Assembly: GCA_016342585.1 (NCBI GenBank)
Contig: JAEINK010000025.1
Location: forward strand, 1 to 64,000
Length of the DNA stretch: 64,000 bases
Source: Spirochaetales bacterium
GTDB lineage: Bacteria; Spirochaetota; Spirochaetia; UBA9216
Direction of reading: 5' to 3'
Of the stretch, positions 51,905-61,092 are shown in pieces. The position numbers were made by a program, and so were the translations under genes. The notes beneath the pieces were generated by a model. It did not search any database. It saw nothing but the letters and a program-made list of their open reading frames with translations, and was not told the origin of the DNA. Each line of letters starts with the position of its first letter. Position 1 is the first letter of the stretch.

Positions 51905-51946
51905 CTGAATGGGTTGACTAATACTCCCCATTCAGAGCCTTTTTTT
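51905..51946 (+). terminator. Intrinsic terminator after the paralogue pair
   Basis: CTGAATGGG (51905-51913) pairs with CCCATTCAG (51927-51935) across a 13-nt loop. Four bases later a run of seven T residues follows (51940-51946). A smaller hairpin GCCGG/CCGGC lies right after the stop codon at 51813. Confidence 0.75.
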
Positions 51947-51951
51947 ACTTT

Positions 51952-52896
51952 TTAAAGCAGTCCGCATAACTCAAGGCTTTTTTTCCATACACCTTCAACA
52001 GCACTGTAATCCCTCGCATGGGGAGCAGGTTTTTCCTCAGTAGTCAGATTAAAAAACTTTCCGGAAAAACCTTCAATTTTATCGGAAGCTGCTAAATAAT
52101 AGAGTGCTTTTGCTGATATGGCAGGTTCTTTAGCAGAGGATAATATCAACTTTTTTTTCATCATACGATAAAGTTTACCATTGTTGTTCCCCATGTCCGA
52201 TTTAACATTGCCAGGGTGCATGGCATTTATAGTAACATTACAATCTGAAAAGAACTCTTTGAATTTTTGCATGGTTAAAAGCTGAGCCGTTTTGGCAGCT
52301 CCATAGCTTTTCAGGCCTGTATAGAGGTGCCATCGCCAGTTGAGATCTTTCAGATGAACACCGGCCAGGGCAAAGCGATGACCTTCTGAATTGACATAAA
52401 TGATCCGTGCCCGGTTTTCCCTCTTCAACTTTTCCTTTAGCATATAGTTCAGCAAAAAAGACCCAAGGTGGTTAACCTGAAAAACTGATTCGATATTGTC
52501 TTCAGTCCATTGTTTTGTTGTATTAAATACCCCGGAATTATGAATTAAAATGTCGATCGGTTTTTCCATCTTCAGTAAGGTTTCGGCACAATTTTTCACC
52601 TGGGCAGTGGAGCTGAAATCCACTATAATGGTTTGTAAATCACAATTGAACTTATCCTTAAGCTCTTTTTCAAGATTCTCTGATTTGTCAGGGTTACGGT
52701 TTAAACAAATTAAACTCGCCCCTTTTTCAGCAAACAAACGGGCCGTTTCAAGGCCGATACCCGAGGTCGCTCCCGAGAGAACAATAGTTTTTCCTTCCAG
52801 GCTCCTGCTGCATTCCAGTGGATCTTTTTTATCGTTTCGAATCAATTCACCCATATCCCGAAAACGATATTGTATTAAGTAACGTATAAGTGCCAT
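51952..52896 (-). CDS. SDR family oxidoreductase (retinol dehydrogenase-like)
   Basis: The 314-residue short-chain dehydrogenase has the cofactor motif VLSGATSGIGLETARLF (TGxxxGIG type), IHNSGVF in place of NNAG, Ser in VNSEGH and the catalytic SYGAAK (Tyr-x3-Lys). RN following strand 2 suggests NADP preference. The substrate is unknown. Its ATG overlaps the last base of the upstream SnoaL-like frame (TGATG), so it was probably coupled to that gene before the latter decayed. Confidence 0.92.
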   Translation of the reverse strand: MALIRYLIQYRFRDMGELIRNDKKDPLECSRSLEGKTIVLSGATSGIGLETARLFAEKGASLICLNRNPDKSENLEKELKDKFNCDLQTIIVDFSSTAQVKNCAETLLKMEKPIDILIHNSGVFNTTKQWTEDNIESVFQVNHLGSFLLNYMLKEKLKRENRARIIYVNSEGHRFALAGVHLKDLNWRWHLYTGLKSYGAAKTAQLLTMQKFKEFFSDCNVTINAMHPGNVKSDMGNNNGKLYRMMKKKLILSSAKEPAISAKALYYLAASDKIEGFSGKFFNLTTEEKPAPHARDYSAVEGVWKKSLELCGLL

Positions 52897-53337
52897 CAGC
52901 CAAACCTCTTTTTCATGACTCTGCGGTAACTCCCGGCAAAAAACTTGATATTGTCGAAGATATCTCCCCAGAGATCAGAATAATCTCGTTGATCAATAAT
53001 TTTGCCATCTTCCAGGGTGGTTCTATTAACCCCGTAAATTGAAGATTTAGGATACTTTTTATAGGAGATTATCATCTCCCATTCAACAAAAATCAGATCG
53101 TCCTGCATACTGCTGCTACAGACCACCACTTCCAGGTTTTTTGACCTTTTTGAAAGGTGTTTGGTCATTTCAATAAACTCTTTGAACCCGCTTTATTTCC
53201 TGAACAGATTCTTTAAAGAAGATGTTCTCATCATAAAAAGGAATAATATAATCCCAGCTTGGTCCTTAAGGTGATGAATGAATATCACACCATAATGGCA
53301 TGTAGTGATTCAAATCTATGATTTTATTGTTATCCAA
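52896..53337 (-). pseudogene. Broken SnoaL/NTF2-like protein gene
   Basis: The last 90 codons form an open frame with FVEWEMIISYKKYP, IYGVNRTTLEDGKIIDQRDYSDLWGD, the C-terminal half of a SnoaL-like polyketide-cyclase fold. Upstream, the minus strand reads NNKIIDLNHYMPLWCDIHSSP, a TAA stop (53268-53266), then WDYIIPFYDENIFFKESVQE in the same frame, and a one-base frameshift near 53185-53193 leads into FKEFIEMTKHL. A single Glu-to-stop change and one indel would explain the break. A TTG at 53337 is the likely old start. The C-terminal fragment may still be translated from an internal ATG at 53168. Confidence 0.7.
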
Positions 53338-53442
53338 TTTTTATGCTCAACTTTGTATGCTCCAATTTAAGATAATCGTATTCTAAGAGAAAAGAGTGGA
53401 AATAACAAACTATTTTTATTTTTTACCCTCCTGCCTCAGGGG

Positions 53443-54216
53443 TTATTCCGCCTCAAGACTCCTTTCATACTCCTTCTGATCTATATAGCCCTTTAATTCC
53501 AAAATCATTTCAAGTACCATTTTGGCCGAGTTATCTGCGGCCTTTTTTATGAAGGTTTCAAAGGAGACGGCAGCCCCGGCGTCTGCCTTATCCGATATGG
53601 CCCTGATGATCACAAATGGTTTGTTAAACTGATGACAGGTTTGGGCAATGGCTGCCGCCTCCATCTCTATGGCGGCCACAGTGGGGAAAAGGTCTCGGAT
53701 CTTCTGAATCTCATCCTGATCATTCATAAATGAGTCTCCGGTGGCTATACCCGCCCGACTCACATTTATTCCCGGAAGCTGTTTCGCTGCATCCTCGGCC
53801 ATTTTAATAAGATCCTCATGGGGAAGGAAGGTGGGTGGCATCTGGGGCACCTGCCCGTAGGCATAATCAAAGGCTGTAACATCGACATCATGGTGAACCA
53901 CGTCGGAGGAGATGACAACATCGCCAATTTCAAGATCACGGAAAACAGCCCCGGCAGAACCTGTATTGATGATGCAGATCGGATTGTACCTGGACATGAG
54001 CAGGGTGGCTCCTATGGTGGCATTCACCTTACCGATACCACTTTTCAGGAGGACAATTTTTAAGCCGTGAAGCTCTCCAATATAAAATGTATTTCCACCC
54101 CTTGTGTATGAACCCAGGGGACCTATTTTCTTCTTGAGGAGCTCTATCTCCTCTTCCATGGCGCCAATTATACCAATCGTATCTAATGTTGTATTCAATT
54201 TCTCATCCTTATGCAC
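53443..54216 (-). CDS. mtnN: 5'-methylthioadenosine/S-adenosylhomocysteine nucleosidase
   Basis: The enzyme cleaves MTA and SAH to adenine and the thioribosyl products. GIIGAMEEEIELL, KSGIGKVNATIGATLL, INTGSAGAV, AIEMEAAAIAQ and RAISDKADAGAA hold the catalytic Glu, Glu and Asp. Relative to family members the N-terminus has about 12 extra residues; an in-frame TTG at 54198, seven bases after AAGGA, may be the true start instead of the ATG at 54216. It follows the DUF985 cupin gene by 13 bp and is a paralogue of the gene at 5058-5744. Confidence 0.93.
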   Translation of the reverse strand: MHKDEKLNTTLDTIGIIGAMEEEIELLKKKIGPLGSYTRGGNTFYIGELHGLKIVLLKSGIGKVNATIGATLLMSRYNPICIINTGSAGAVFRDLEIGDVVISSDVVHHDVDVTAFDYAYGQVPQMPPTFLPHEDLIKMAEDAAKQLPGINVSRAGIATGDSFMNDQDEIQKIRDLFPTVAAIEMEAAAIAQTCHQFNKPFVIIRAISDKADAGAAVSFETFIKKAADNSAKMVLEMILELKGYIDQKEYERSLEAE

Positions 54217-54229
54217 AGTAGTAGGGGCA

Positions 54230-54739
54230 TTACCCCCGTGTCAGAGTTTCGATCTTTTTTCTCATTTCGGGGAACACATCGATCAAGCTGTATCTGTCGC
54301 CAAGAGTAAAATCCTCATCCTTGAAGGCCGGTGCCGTACTCATACCCAGTAAAGCATACTCTCCTCCTTGTAGGATTCTGGCCCCTTGCCAGACGCCATG
54401 TGGAACCGTGACCTGTACTTTTTGACCCTGTATTATATCCTGACCCATAATTATCGTCTCAGTTTGTCCCGAAGGGGAGAGCAGTATCAATTCAACCGGG
54501 TCTCCCAGATAGAAATGCCAGGTTTCATCACTCCTGAGGGTGTGAAAGGCAGAAAAAGAGTCGGTTTCGTTGGTTAGAAGGTAGTAAATCTGTGATCCTA
54601 TCGGATGATCTGACCCAAACCGCTCTGGAAGAGCTTCCGTTTTTATCAATTCGGAAGAACTATAGCTGCTTATAAACATGCCCCCCTCATCTTTCAGGGG
54701 TTCAAGTTTAAGTAAATCGATGATCTCGAGAGCGGTCAT
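54230..54739 (-). CDS. DUF985 cupin family protein
   Basis: The 169-residue protein has EGGMFISSYSS, GSQIYYLLTN, SDETWHFYLGDPVEL, PHGVWQGARI and EYALLGMSTAPAFKDEDF, the Cupin_5/DUF985 pattern. The function is not established; cupin folds bind metals or small carbohydrates. GGAG precedes the ATG at 8 nt. It is placed 13 bp upstream of mtnN and probably cotranscribed with it, which loosely links it to methylthio-nucleoside or sulfur metabolism. Confidence 0.88.
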   Translation of the reverse strand: MTALEIIDLLKLEPLKDEGGMFISSYSSSELIKTEALPERFGSDHPIGSQIYYLLTNETDSFSAFHTLRSDETWHFYLGDPVELILLSPSGQTETIIMGQDIIQGQKVQVTVPHGVWQGARILQGGEYALLGMSTAPAFKDEDFTLGDRYSLIDVFPEMRKKIETLTRG

Positions 54740-54889
54740 GATAATCTCCGTAGTAATATTCGTAATCCAAAAATACTCCTAATAACTATAGGCTAAAGCT
54801 TAGAAGCCATCAATTGATTTTTTGCAATTACTTGAAATTGACCTGAAATGAATATAAACTGCGGATATACTGATAAAGGAGTTGGCATA

Positions 54890-55390
54890 ATGATAGATCT
54901 AAATGAGGTGTTCAAAGATTATCATCTTACAGCCGAAAGGATGGCTGGTAAGGGAGTCCTCCTTGTCACCGGAAAAGCGGGAAATCCTATGACAATCGGC
55001 TGGGGACAGCTGGGAATAATCTGGGGCCGACCGGTGTTCACCGTCATGGTTCGCCCTTCAAGGTTCTCCTACGATACTATTCGCAAAGGGGGCGAGTTTA
55101 CCGTGAATGTAATGCCCGAGGATTCGGGGAAAATACTCGCTGTTTGCGGTTCAAAATCCGGTCGTGATACTAATAAACTCGAAAAATGCGGTTTGAATCT
55201 CCTCCCTTCGGAAATGATAGAAACACCGGGACTCATGGAAGCGGAAATTGTATATGAGTGCAGGACACGGCATGTGAACGATCTTGTTCCTTCAACTTTG
55301 CCCGTTGAAATTATAAATCGTTACTATCCTCAGGATGATTTTCACTCTTTTTATTTTGGAGAAGTTATAAACGTTAGGCGAAAAGTGTGA
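54890..55390 (+). CDS. Flavin reductase-like FMN-binding protein
   Basis: The 166-residue protein fits the flavin reductase-like split barrel: GVLLVTGKAGNPMTIGWGQLGIIW, VFTVMVRPSRFSYDTIRKGGEFTVN in pieces, GSKSGRDTNKLEKCGL and MEAEIVYECR. Such proteins bind FMN and may reduce it or act on a small substrate. AAGGAG stands 9 nt before the ATG at 54890, which is preferred over an ATG at 54848. The stop overlaps the GTG of the next gene by 4 bp. Confidence 0.88.
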   Translation: MIDLNEVFKDYHLTAERMAGKGVLLVTGKAGNPMTIGWGQLGIIWGRPVFTVMVRPSRFSYDTIRKGGEFTVNVMPEDSGKILAVCGSKSGRDTNKLEKCGLNLLPSEMIETPGLMEAEIVYECRTRHVNDLVPSTLPVEIINRYYPQDDFHSFYFGEVINVRRKV

Positions 55391-56583
55391 AAAATATGGA
55401 AAAAAAATGTTTATTTGAAAAGGGGCTGATTGGATTGCGGCAACTCTCTATCTTCCTGATCATTCTGATTTCCGGTATGGGAACACTCTATGCAGATGAT
55501 GTTTCTCTTGCCACCCTGGAGATCGAAAACCTCAATGGAACCTCTGACCTTGATTATCTGAAAGGTATGATATCGGGGCTCCTCCTTTTTGATCTTTCAT
55601 CAAACGGCGGGATTCAGATGGTCGATCGAAGGAATATCGAAGCTATCCTGGATGAACAGAACCTGCAGCTTTCGGGACTCACCGCAGGGAGCAGTTCACT
55701 TATTGAGATAGGAAAGATAGGGGCAGCCGATTATCTTTTAAAAGGTACCTATGTTTTTCTGGGAACCGAACTATTGGTCTCTCTTTCTCTTTTTGATACA
55801 ACCACCGCGGGGCAGCAGACTTTTACAGGGCGGGGCTATACGGAAAATATGATTCATCAGCTTGCCGAAGAGATTATTCTCCACCTGACTGGTCAGAGGG
55901 TAAGCCTCCAGGACCCCGACTCCATGAGGTCCATTCTCTCTTTGAAAGATGAAACCCCCGGGCAGATATCATTTTACTCCCGGATGTACCCCGCAGAAAT
56001 CTTTATTGATGGTGAGTTTGCCGGTTATACCACGGGGAACAGTCGAACCCCTATAATTTTTGATGATCTTTCTCCGGGAATCCATAATATAAAACTGAAT
56101 GCCGGTGAAGATTTTGGGATGATTAATAAGCCTGAGTTTACTTTTGAACCCTGGAATACGGATGTTGAAATCCGGGCAGGGAAGAACAAGGTTATTCGGG
56201 ATGGAACCGTCGATTTCAACTCTGTCATTTATGATTCGATGCAGATAGTTTCTGAAAGAAAAACATTCTTTGATGGGTTTCGTGGCACTGAGGTTTTTGA
56301 GTCAGATTTTTCATATGTGGACAGGGAAGGAAATTCTGTTGAGGGGGCCTTCTCCCTTACGGCTCTTATCACTGAAGAGAAGGCTGTTTATTCATGGACT
56401 GTGACTGTTGATGATAAGATAATGGAAGAGGGACTTGAGGTTCCCTTCAATGGCTATGATGATTTTAAGGGGCCGGTCGGTTCCCTTGAGTGGCGAATCG
56501 ATAGCCGTTTTGCTCAATATGACAGGGTTTCATTGAATTATTCTCTCTGGAGAAGAGACATAGCGCAGGGGATGTACAGGTAG
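55387..56583 (+). CDS. Exported CsgG/FlgO-like protein with PEGA-type domain
   Basis: A signal peptide (about 17-37, LSIFLIILISGMGTLYADD) leads into a CsgG/TolB-like N-terminal domain (LATLEIENLNGTSDLDYLKGM, VDRRNIEAILDEQNLQLSG, GAADYLLKGTYVFLGTELLV). A PEGA-like beta segment (YPAEIFIDGEFAGYTTG...LSPGIHNIKL) follows at about 205-240, and the C-terminal 150 residues are beta-rich without a match. It is probably periplasmic or outer-membrane associated; the lack of a lipobox argues against a lipoprotein. Start is GTG at 55387 or ATG at 55396. Its link with the flavin reductase is only positional. Confidence 0.82.
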   Translation: MKNMEKKCLFEKGLIGLRQLSIFLIILISGMGTLYADDVSLATLEIENLNGTSDLDYLKGMISGLLLFDLSSNGGIQMVDRRNIEAILDEQNLQLSGLTAGSSSLIEIGKIGAADYLLKGTYVFLGTELLVSLSLFDTTTAGQQTFTGRGYTENMIHQLAEEIILHLTGQRVSLQDPDSMRSILSLKDETPGQISFYSRMYPAEIFIDGEFAGYTTGNSRTPIIFDDLSPGIHNIKLNAGEDFGMINKPEFTFEPWNTDVEIRAGKNKVIRDGTVDFNSVIYDSMQIVSERKTFFDGFRGTEVFESDFSYVDREGNSVEGAFSLTALITEEKAVYSWTVTVDDKIMEEGLEVPFNGYDDFKGPVGSLEWRIDSRFAQYDRVSLNYSLWRRDIAQGMYR

Positions 56584-56598
56584 TTCATTCTTCCTGAA

Positions 56599-56626
56599 TT
56601 GCTCCTTTACTTTAATAAATTATATT
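56599..56626 (+). promoter_or_regulatory. Promoter of nifS-nifU-cysK-cysE
   Basis: TTGCTC (56599-56604), a 16-nt spacer and TATATT (56621-56626) predict a start near 56633, giving a leader of about 42 nt with TTGGAGA at 56656-56662. Confidence 0.5.
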
Positions 56627-56653
56627 TTTATATTTCTATTAAGACCTAAATAA

Positions 56654-57838
<1,185 letters not shown>

Positions 57839-57854
57839 TCAGGAGAGACATGTA

Positions 57855-58820
57855 ATGGCCAAGAATAATCTATTAGGCGGCTCCCTCTGGGAGGAGTATT
57901 CAGATAAGGTGAGTAACAGGATGAATCGTCCTGAATTCATGGGAGATATAAGTGAGGAAGAGGCAAAGGTGCTGGGTGGCGATTTGATTGTGGCCGATTA
58001 TGGTGCCGAATCCTGTGGTGATGCCGTCCGACTTTACTGGGTTGTTGAGCCCGAAACAAATATCATAAAGGCTGCTAAGTTTAAAAGCTTCGGTTGCGGT
58101 ACAGCCATTGCGTCGAGTGATGTCATGGCCGAGATGTGTATCGGTAAAACCGTTGATGAAGCGGTGGAGATAACGAACCTGGATGTGGAGGCTGCTCTTC
58201 GGGATAATCCCGATACTCCTGCTGTTCCTCCTCAGAAGATGCACTGTTCCGTCATGGCCTATGATGTGATCAAAAAAGCCGCGGCAACCTTCAAAAAGGT
58301 CGATATGTCCATTTATGAGGATGCCGACATGGTTTGTGAATGTGCCAGGGTAACCCTCAAGACAATCAAAGATGTGATCCGGATAAACGATCTCACCACG
58401 GTTGAAGAGATTACCAATTATACGAAGGCCGGGGCATTCTGTAAATCCTGTATTAAACCAGGTGGCCATGAGGAAAGGAAGTATTACCTGGTAGACATTT
58501 TGAATGAAACCAGAGAAGAGATGGCTAGAGAACAGATTAAGGAACAGTCGTTGAAGACTGATTTTAAATCCATGAATCTCATTCAGAAACACAAGGCTGT
58601 TGAAAATGTAATGGCCGCCACAATCAGGCCTATGCTTGCTTCCGATGGCGGAAGTGTTGAAGTTGTTGATATGAAGGAGAGGAATGGTGGTGTGGTTATC
58701 TACATCTCCTACGGTGGTGCCTGTGCAAGCTGTGCATCCAGCCATACAGGAACACTTTCCGGAATTCAGGCACAGCTTCGGGAATCCCTTGATCAGGATA
58801 TCGATGTAATCCCTGTATAG
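57855..58820 (+). CDS. nifU: Fe-S scaffold protein NifU, three-domain form
   Basis: The 321-residue protein has the full NifU layout: an IscU-type domain with three scaffold cysteines (ESCGDAVRLYW, FGCGTAIASSD, MHCSVMA), a central 2Fe-2S ferredoxin-like part (MVCECARV and FCKSCIKPGG), and a C-terminal Nfu domain with GGACASCASSHTGTLSGIQ. It assembles clusters from NifS sulfur and passes them to targets. This full form outside nitrogen fixers is known in several anaerobes. No nif structural gene is in the window, so a general Fe-S role is likely. Confidence 0.95.
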   Translation: MAKNNLLGGSLWEEYSDKVSNRMNRPEFMGDISEEEAKVLGGDLIVADYGAESCGDAVRLYWVVEPETNIIKAAKFKSFGCGTAIASSDVMAEMCIGKTVDEAVEITNLDVEAALRDNPDTPAVPPQKMHCSVMAYDVIKKAAATFKKVDMSIYEDADMVCECARVTLKTIKDVIRINDLTTVEEITNYTKAGAFCKSCIKPGGHEERKYYLVDILNETREEMAREQIKEQSLKTDFKSMNLIQKHKAVENVMAATIRPMLASDGGSVEVVDMKERNGGVVIYISYGGACASCASSHTGTLSGIQAQLRESLDQDIDVIPV

Positions 58821-58844
58821 TAGGGCCTCTTTAAGGAGAGACAT

Positions 58845-59765
58845 ATGAAAGCGGTAAACAATATAAATGAACTGATCGGAAATACTCCGATAGTTAAAAT
58901 AAATAAACTTGGCAAGGGTCCTGAACTCTATGCCAAACTTGAATCTTTCAACCCGGGAGGATCTGTCAAGGATCGAATAGCCCTTGGTATGATTGAGGAT
59001 GCTGAAGCGAAGGGTGTTTTACTCCCCGGATCGGTGATTATAGAGCCGACCAGTGGTAATACCGGGATTGGCATTGCCATGGTTGCGGCGGTAAAGGGGT
59101 ATGAATCAATACTCGTCATGCCCGAGAGTGCCAGCATTGAGCGCAGGAAAATTATGTCTGCCTACGGTGCCAGGATTGTGCTGACACCGGCGGGTGAAGG
59201 GATGAAAGGGTCCATTGCCGAAGCTGAACGCCTCCTTTCCGAGAACAAAAACGGCGTAATTCTACAGCAATTCAGGAACCCTGCTAATCCCGCCTCCCAC
59301 TACAGGACGACGGCCGAGGAAATCTTTGTGGCTATGGATGGAAAAATTGATATATTTGTTGCGGGAGTTGGTACCGGTGGTACTATCTCGGGAACGGCCA
59401 GGAGGCTTCGTGAACTCCTTCCGGAGATCCGGATCATTGCCGTTGAACCGGAAAGCTCTCCTGTCATATCCGGAGGAGACCCCGGGCCCCATAAGATTCA
59501 GGGAATAGGTGCCGGTTTTATCCCGGACAATTTAGACAGGTCCCTTGTTTCAGAGGTAATCAAGGTGAAGGATAAAGATGCCATGGAAACCTCCAGGAGT
59601 TTGATGAGGTTCGAAGGGATCCTGTGCGGTATATCATCAGGGGCGGCCGCCTGGGCGGCCATCCATGCGGGATCCCGCAGTGAAAATGAGGGGAAGAGAA
59701 TTCTCTTCCTGGCTCCCGATACGGGTGAGAGATATTTAAGCACACCCCTGTTCGAGGAAAAATAA
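58845..59765 (+). CDS. cysK: Cysteine synthase A (O-acetylserine sulfhydrylase)
   Basis: CysK makes cysteine from O-acetylserine and sulfide. It shows NELIGNTPIVKI, the PLP Lys in NPGGSVKDRIAL, IEPTSGNTGIGIAMVAA, VGTGGTISGTARRL, IQGIGAGFIPDN and LCGISSGAAAWAA. The length of 306 is standard. AAGGAGAGA precedes the ATG. It is followed 13 bp later by cysE, whose product supplies its substrate and typically binds it as a complex; the C-terminus of CysE here ends in Gly-Ile, consistent with that interaction. Confidence 0.95.
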   Translation: MKAVNNINELIGNTPIVKINKLGKGPELYAKLESFNPGGSVKDRIALGMIEDAEAKGVLLPGSVIIEPTSGNTGIGIAMVAAVKGYESILVMPESASIERRKIMSAYGARIVLTPAGEGMKGSIAEAERLLSENKNGVILQQFRNPANPASHYRTTAEEIFVAMDGKIDIFVAGVGTGGTISGTARRLRELLPEIRIIAVEPESSPVISGGDPGPHKIQGIGAGFIPDNLDRSLVSEVIKVKDKDAMETSRSLMRFEGILCGISSGAAAWAAIHAGSRSENEGKRILFLAPDTGERYLSTPLFEEK

Positions 59766-59778
59766 TAAGGAAAAAACA

Positions 59779-60708
59779 GTGTCCGATCAGTTTCTTTTTC
59801 AGGAAGAGATGGAACGGGTAGTCAATAGACTCTCCGAACCCGACTCCTATGAGGCGGTTTATCACCGCAATATTCATCATGATGTTCATATGCCCTCCGT
59901 TGAGGAGCTTACCCTGGCTGTAGAGCTCCTCCGTTCGGTTATTTTTCCCGGTTATTTTCTGAATGCGGAAATTCGAACCGATACCATGAAGTATTATACG
60001 GGCTCCGCTTTAGATCGGAGTTTTCGAATATTTTCTGAACAGATAAAAAGGGGATTCTGCTTTTCCTGTTGTCAATCCGACAAGGATGGAAACCACTGTA
60101 TTACCGAGGCAGAAGATATCTCCCGGGAGCTTCTCTCCAGGGTTCCCTATATCCGGGAGATGGCCGCTTCCGATGCGGCCGCAGCATTTAATGGCGATCC
60201 GGCGGCTAAGAGTGTGGGAGAGGCGATATTCTGCTATCCCAGTGTCCGTGCTTTAACAAGTCACAGGATTGCCCATGAACTCTATAAGCTCCAGGTTCCG
60301 CTCATCCCCAGGATTATATCTGAATCTGCCCATTCGGAGACAGGACTGGATATCCATCCTGGAGCCACCATTGGAAAGAATTGTTTTATTGATCATGCTA
60401 CGGGTACTGTCATTGGTGAGACCTCAATAATTGGAGAAAATGTAAGGATTTATCAGGGGGTTACCCTTGGATCCAAGAGTTTTCCCATGGATGAGGATGG
60501 AAATCCTATTAAGGGTGTGCCTCGTCACCCCATAGTTGAAGATAATGTTGTGATTTACGCAGGAGCTACGATCCTGGGAAGGGTTACAATTGGGGAGGGG
60601 GCTGAAATCGGCGGTAATGTCTGGCTGACCAGATCCGTTGCACCGGGAACAAAGATACTCCAGCGCCGGCCCATGGAAAAAGGGTTTGAAAACGGCACCG
60701 GAATATAA
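59779..60708 (+). CDS. cysE: Serine O-acetyltransferase
   Basis: CysE acetylates serine. The helical N-terminal domain (1-170) precedes a left-handed hexapeptide repeat region with SETGLDIHPGATIGKNCFIDHATG in pieces, GTVIGETSIIGENVRIYQGVTLG, GVPRHPIVEDNVVIYAGATILG and IGEGAEIGGNVWLT. The last residue is Ile, needed for docking into CysK. GTG start at 59779 with AAGGA 8 nt upstream. The 309 residues are longer than the E. coli enzyme (273), as in the EpsC-like or plant-type forms with larger N-terminal domains. Confidence 0.93.
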   Translation: MSDQFLFQEEMERVVNRLSEPDSYEAVYHRNIHHDVHMPSVEELTLAVELLRSVIFPGYFLNAEIRTDTMKYYTGSALDRSFRIFSEQIKRGFCFSCCQSDKDGNHCITEAEDISRELLSRVPYIREMAASDAAAAFNGDPAAKSVGEAIFCYPSVRALTSHRIAHELYKLQVPLIPRIISESAHSETGLDIHPGATIGKNCFIDHATGTVIGETSIIGENVRIYQGVTLGSKSFPMDEDGNPIKGVPRHPIVEDNVVIYAGATILGRVTIGEGAEIGGNVWLTRSVAPGTKILQRRPMEKGFENGTGI

Positions 60709-60717
60709 GGTTACTGT

Positions 60718-61083
60718 TTATTCTACTGAAGCCGCTGTGATTACGTTGCCATCAGGGTCCATGAATTTAAACATCTTCATACCCTGATCGGGAAAATCAA
60801 CAACTTCACCCTTCATGTGCACATCATCTGCAATAAGGGCTGAATGAAAATCATCCAGTTTTTCAACACCCAGAGTCACAAATTCATTGGTTGGGATCTG
60901 TTTATCTTCCTTCCACTGGTTTAGAGCTAAATATGCATTGCCGGTTCCGGGAACGGCCATCTCTACCCATCCGTCAGATTCGAGAACAATATTCATTCCC
61001 AGCGTCTTTGTGTAAAAAGCCTTTGCCCTATCCATATTTTTCACCCAGACAAAGGCAATTACGTTTTTATAAGTCTTTGACAT
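60718..61083 (-). CDS. VOC (glyoxalase/bleomycin resistance) family protein
   Basis: The 121-residue protein has two beta-alpha-beta-beta-beta modules: VIAFVWVKNMDRAKAFYTKT...LGMNIV and LDDFHSALIADDVHMKG ... MFKFMDPDGNVI. Such VOC proteins bind a metal and act on or sequester small molecules; the specific role is unknown. AGGAGAAAGAG precedes the ATG. It follows the CysRS-like gene by 9 bp on the same strand and converges on cysE. Confidence 0.9.
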   Translation of the reverse strand: MSKTYKNVIAFVWVKNMDRAKAFYTKTLGMNIVLESDGWVEMAVPGTGNAYLALNQWKEDKQIPTNEFVTLGVEKLDDFHSALIADDVHMKGEVVDFPDQGMKMFKFMDPDGNVITAASVE

Positions 61084-61092
61084 CTCTTTCTC

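Noticed and set aside
57900..58844. 314-codon minus-strand open frame opposite nifU
   Set aside because: nifU is complete with all its cysteine motifs. The opposite frame is a low-complexity shadow with no family likeness.
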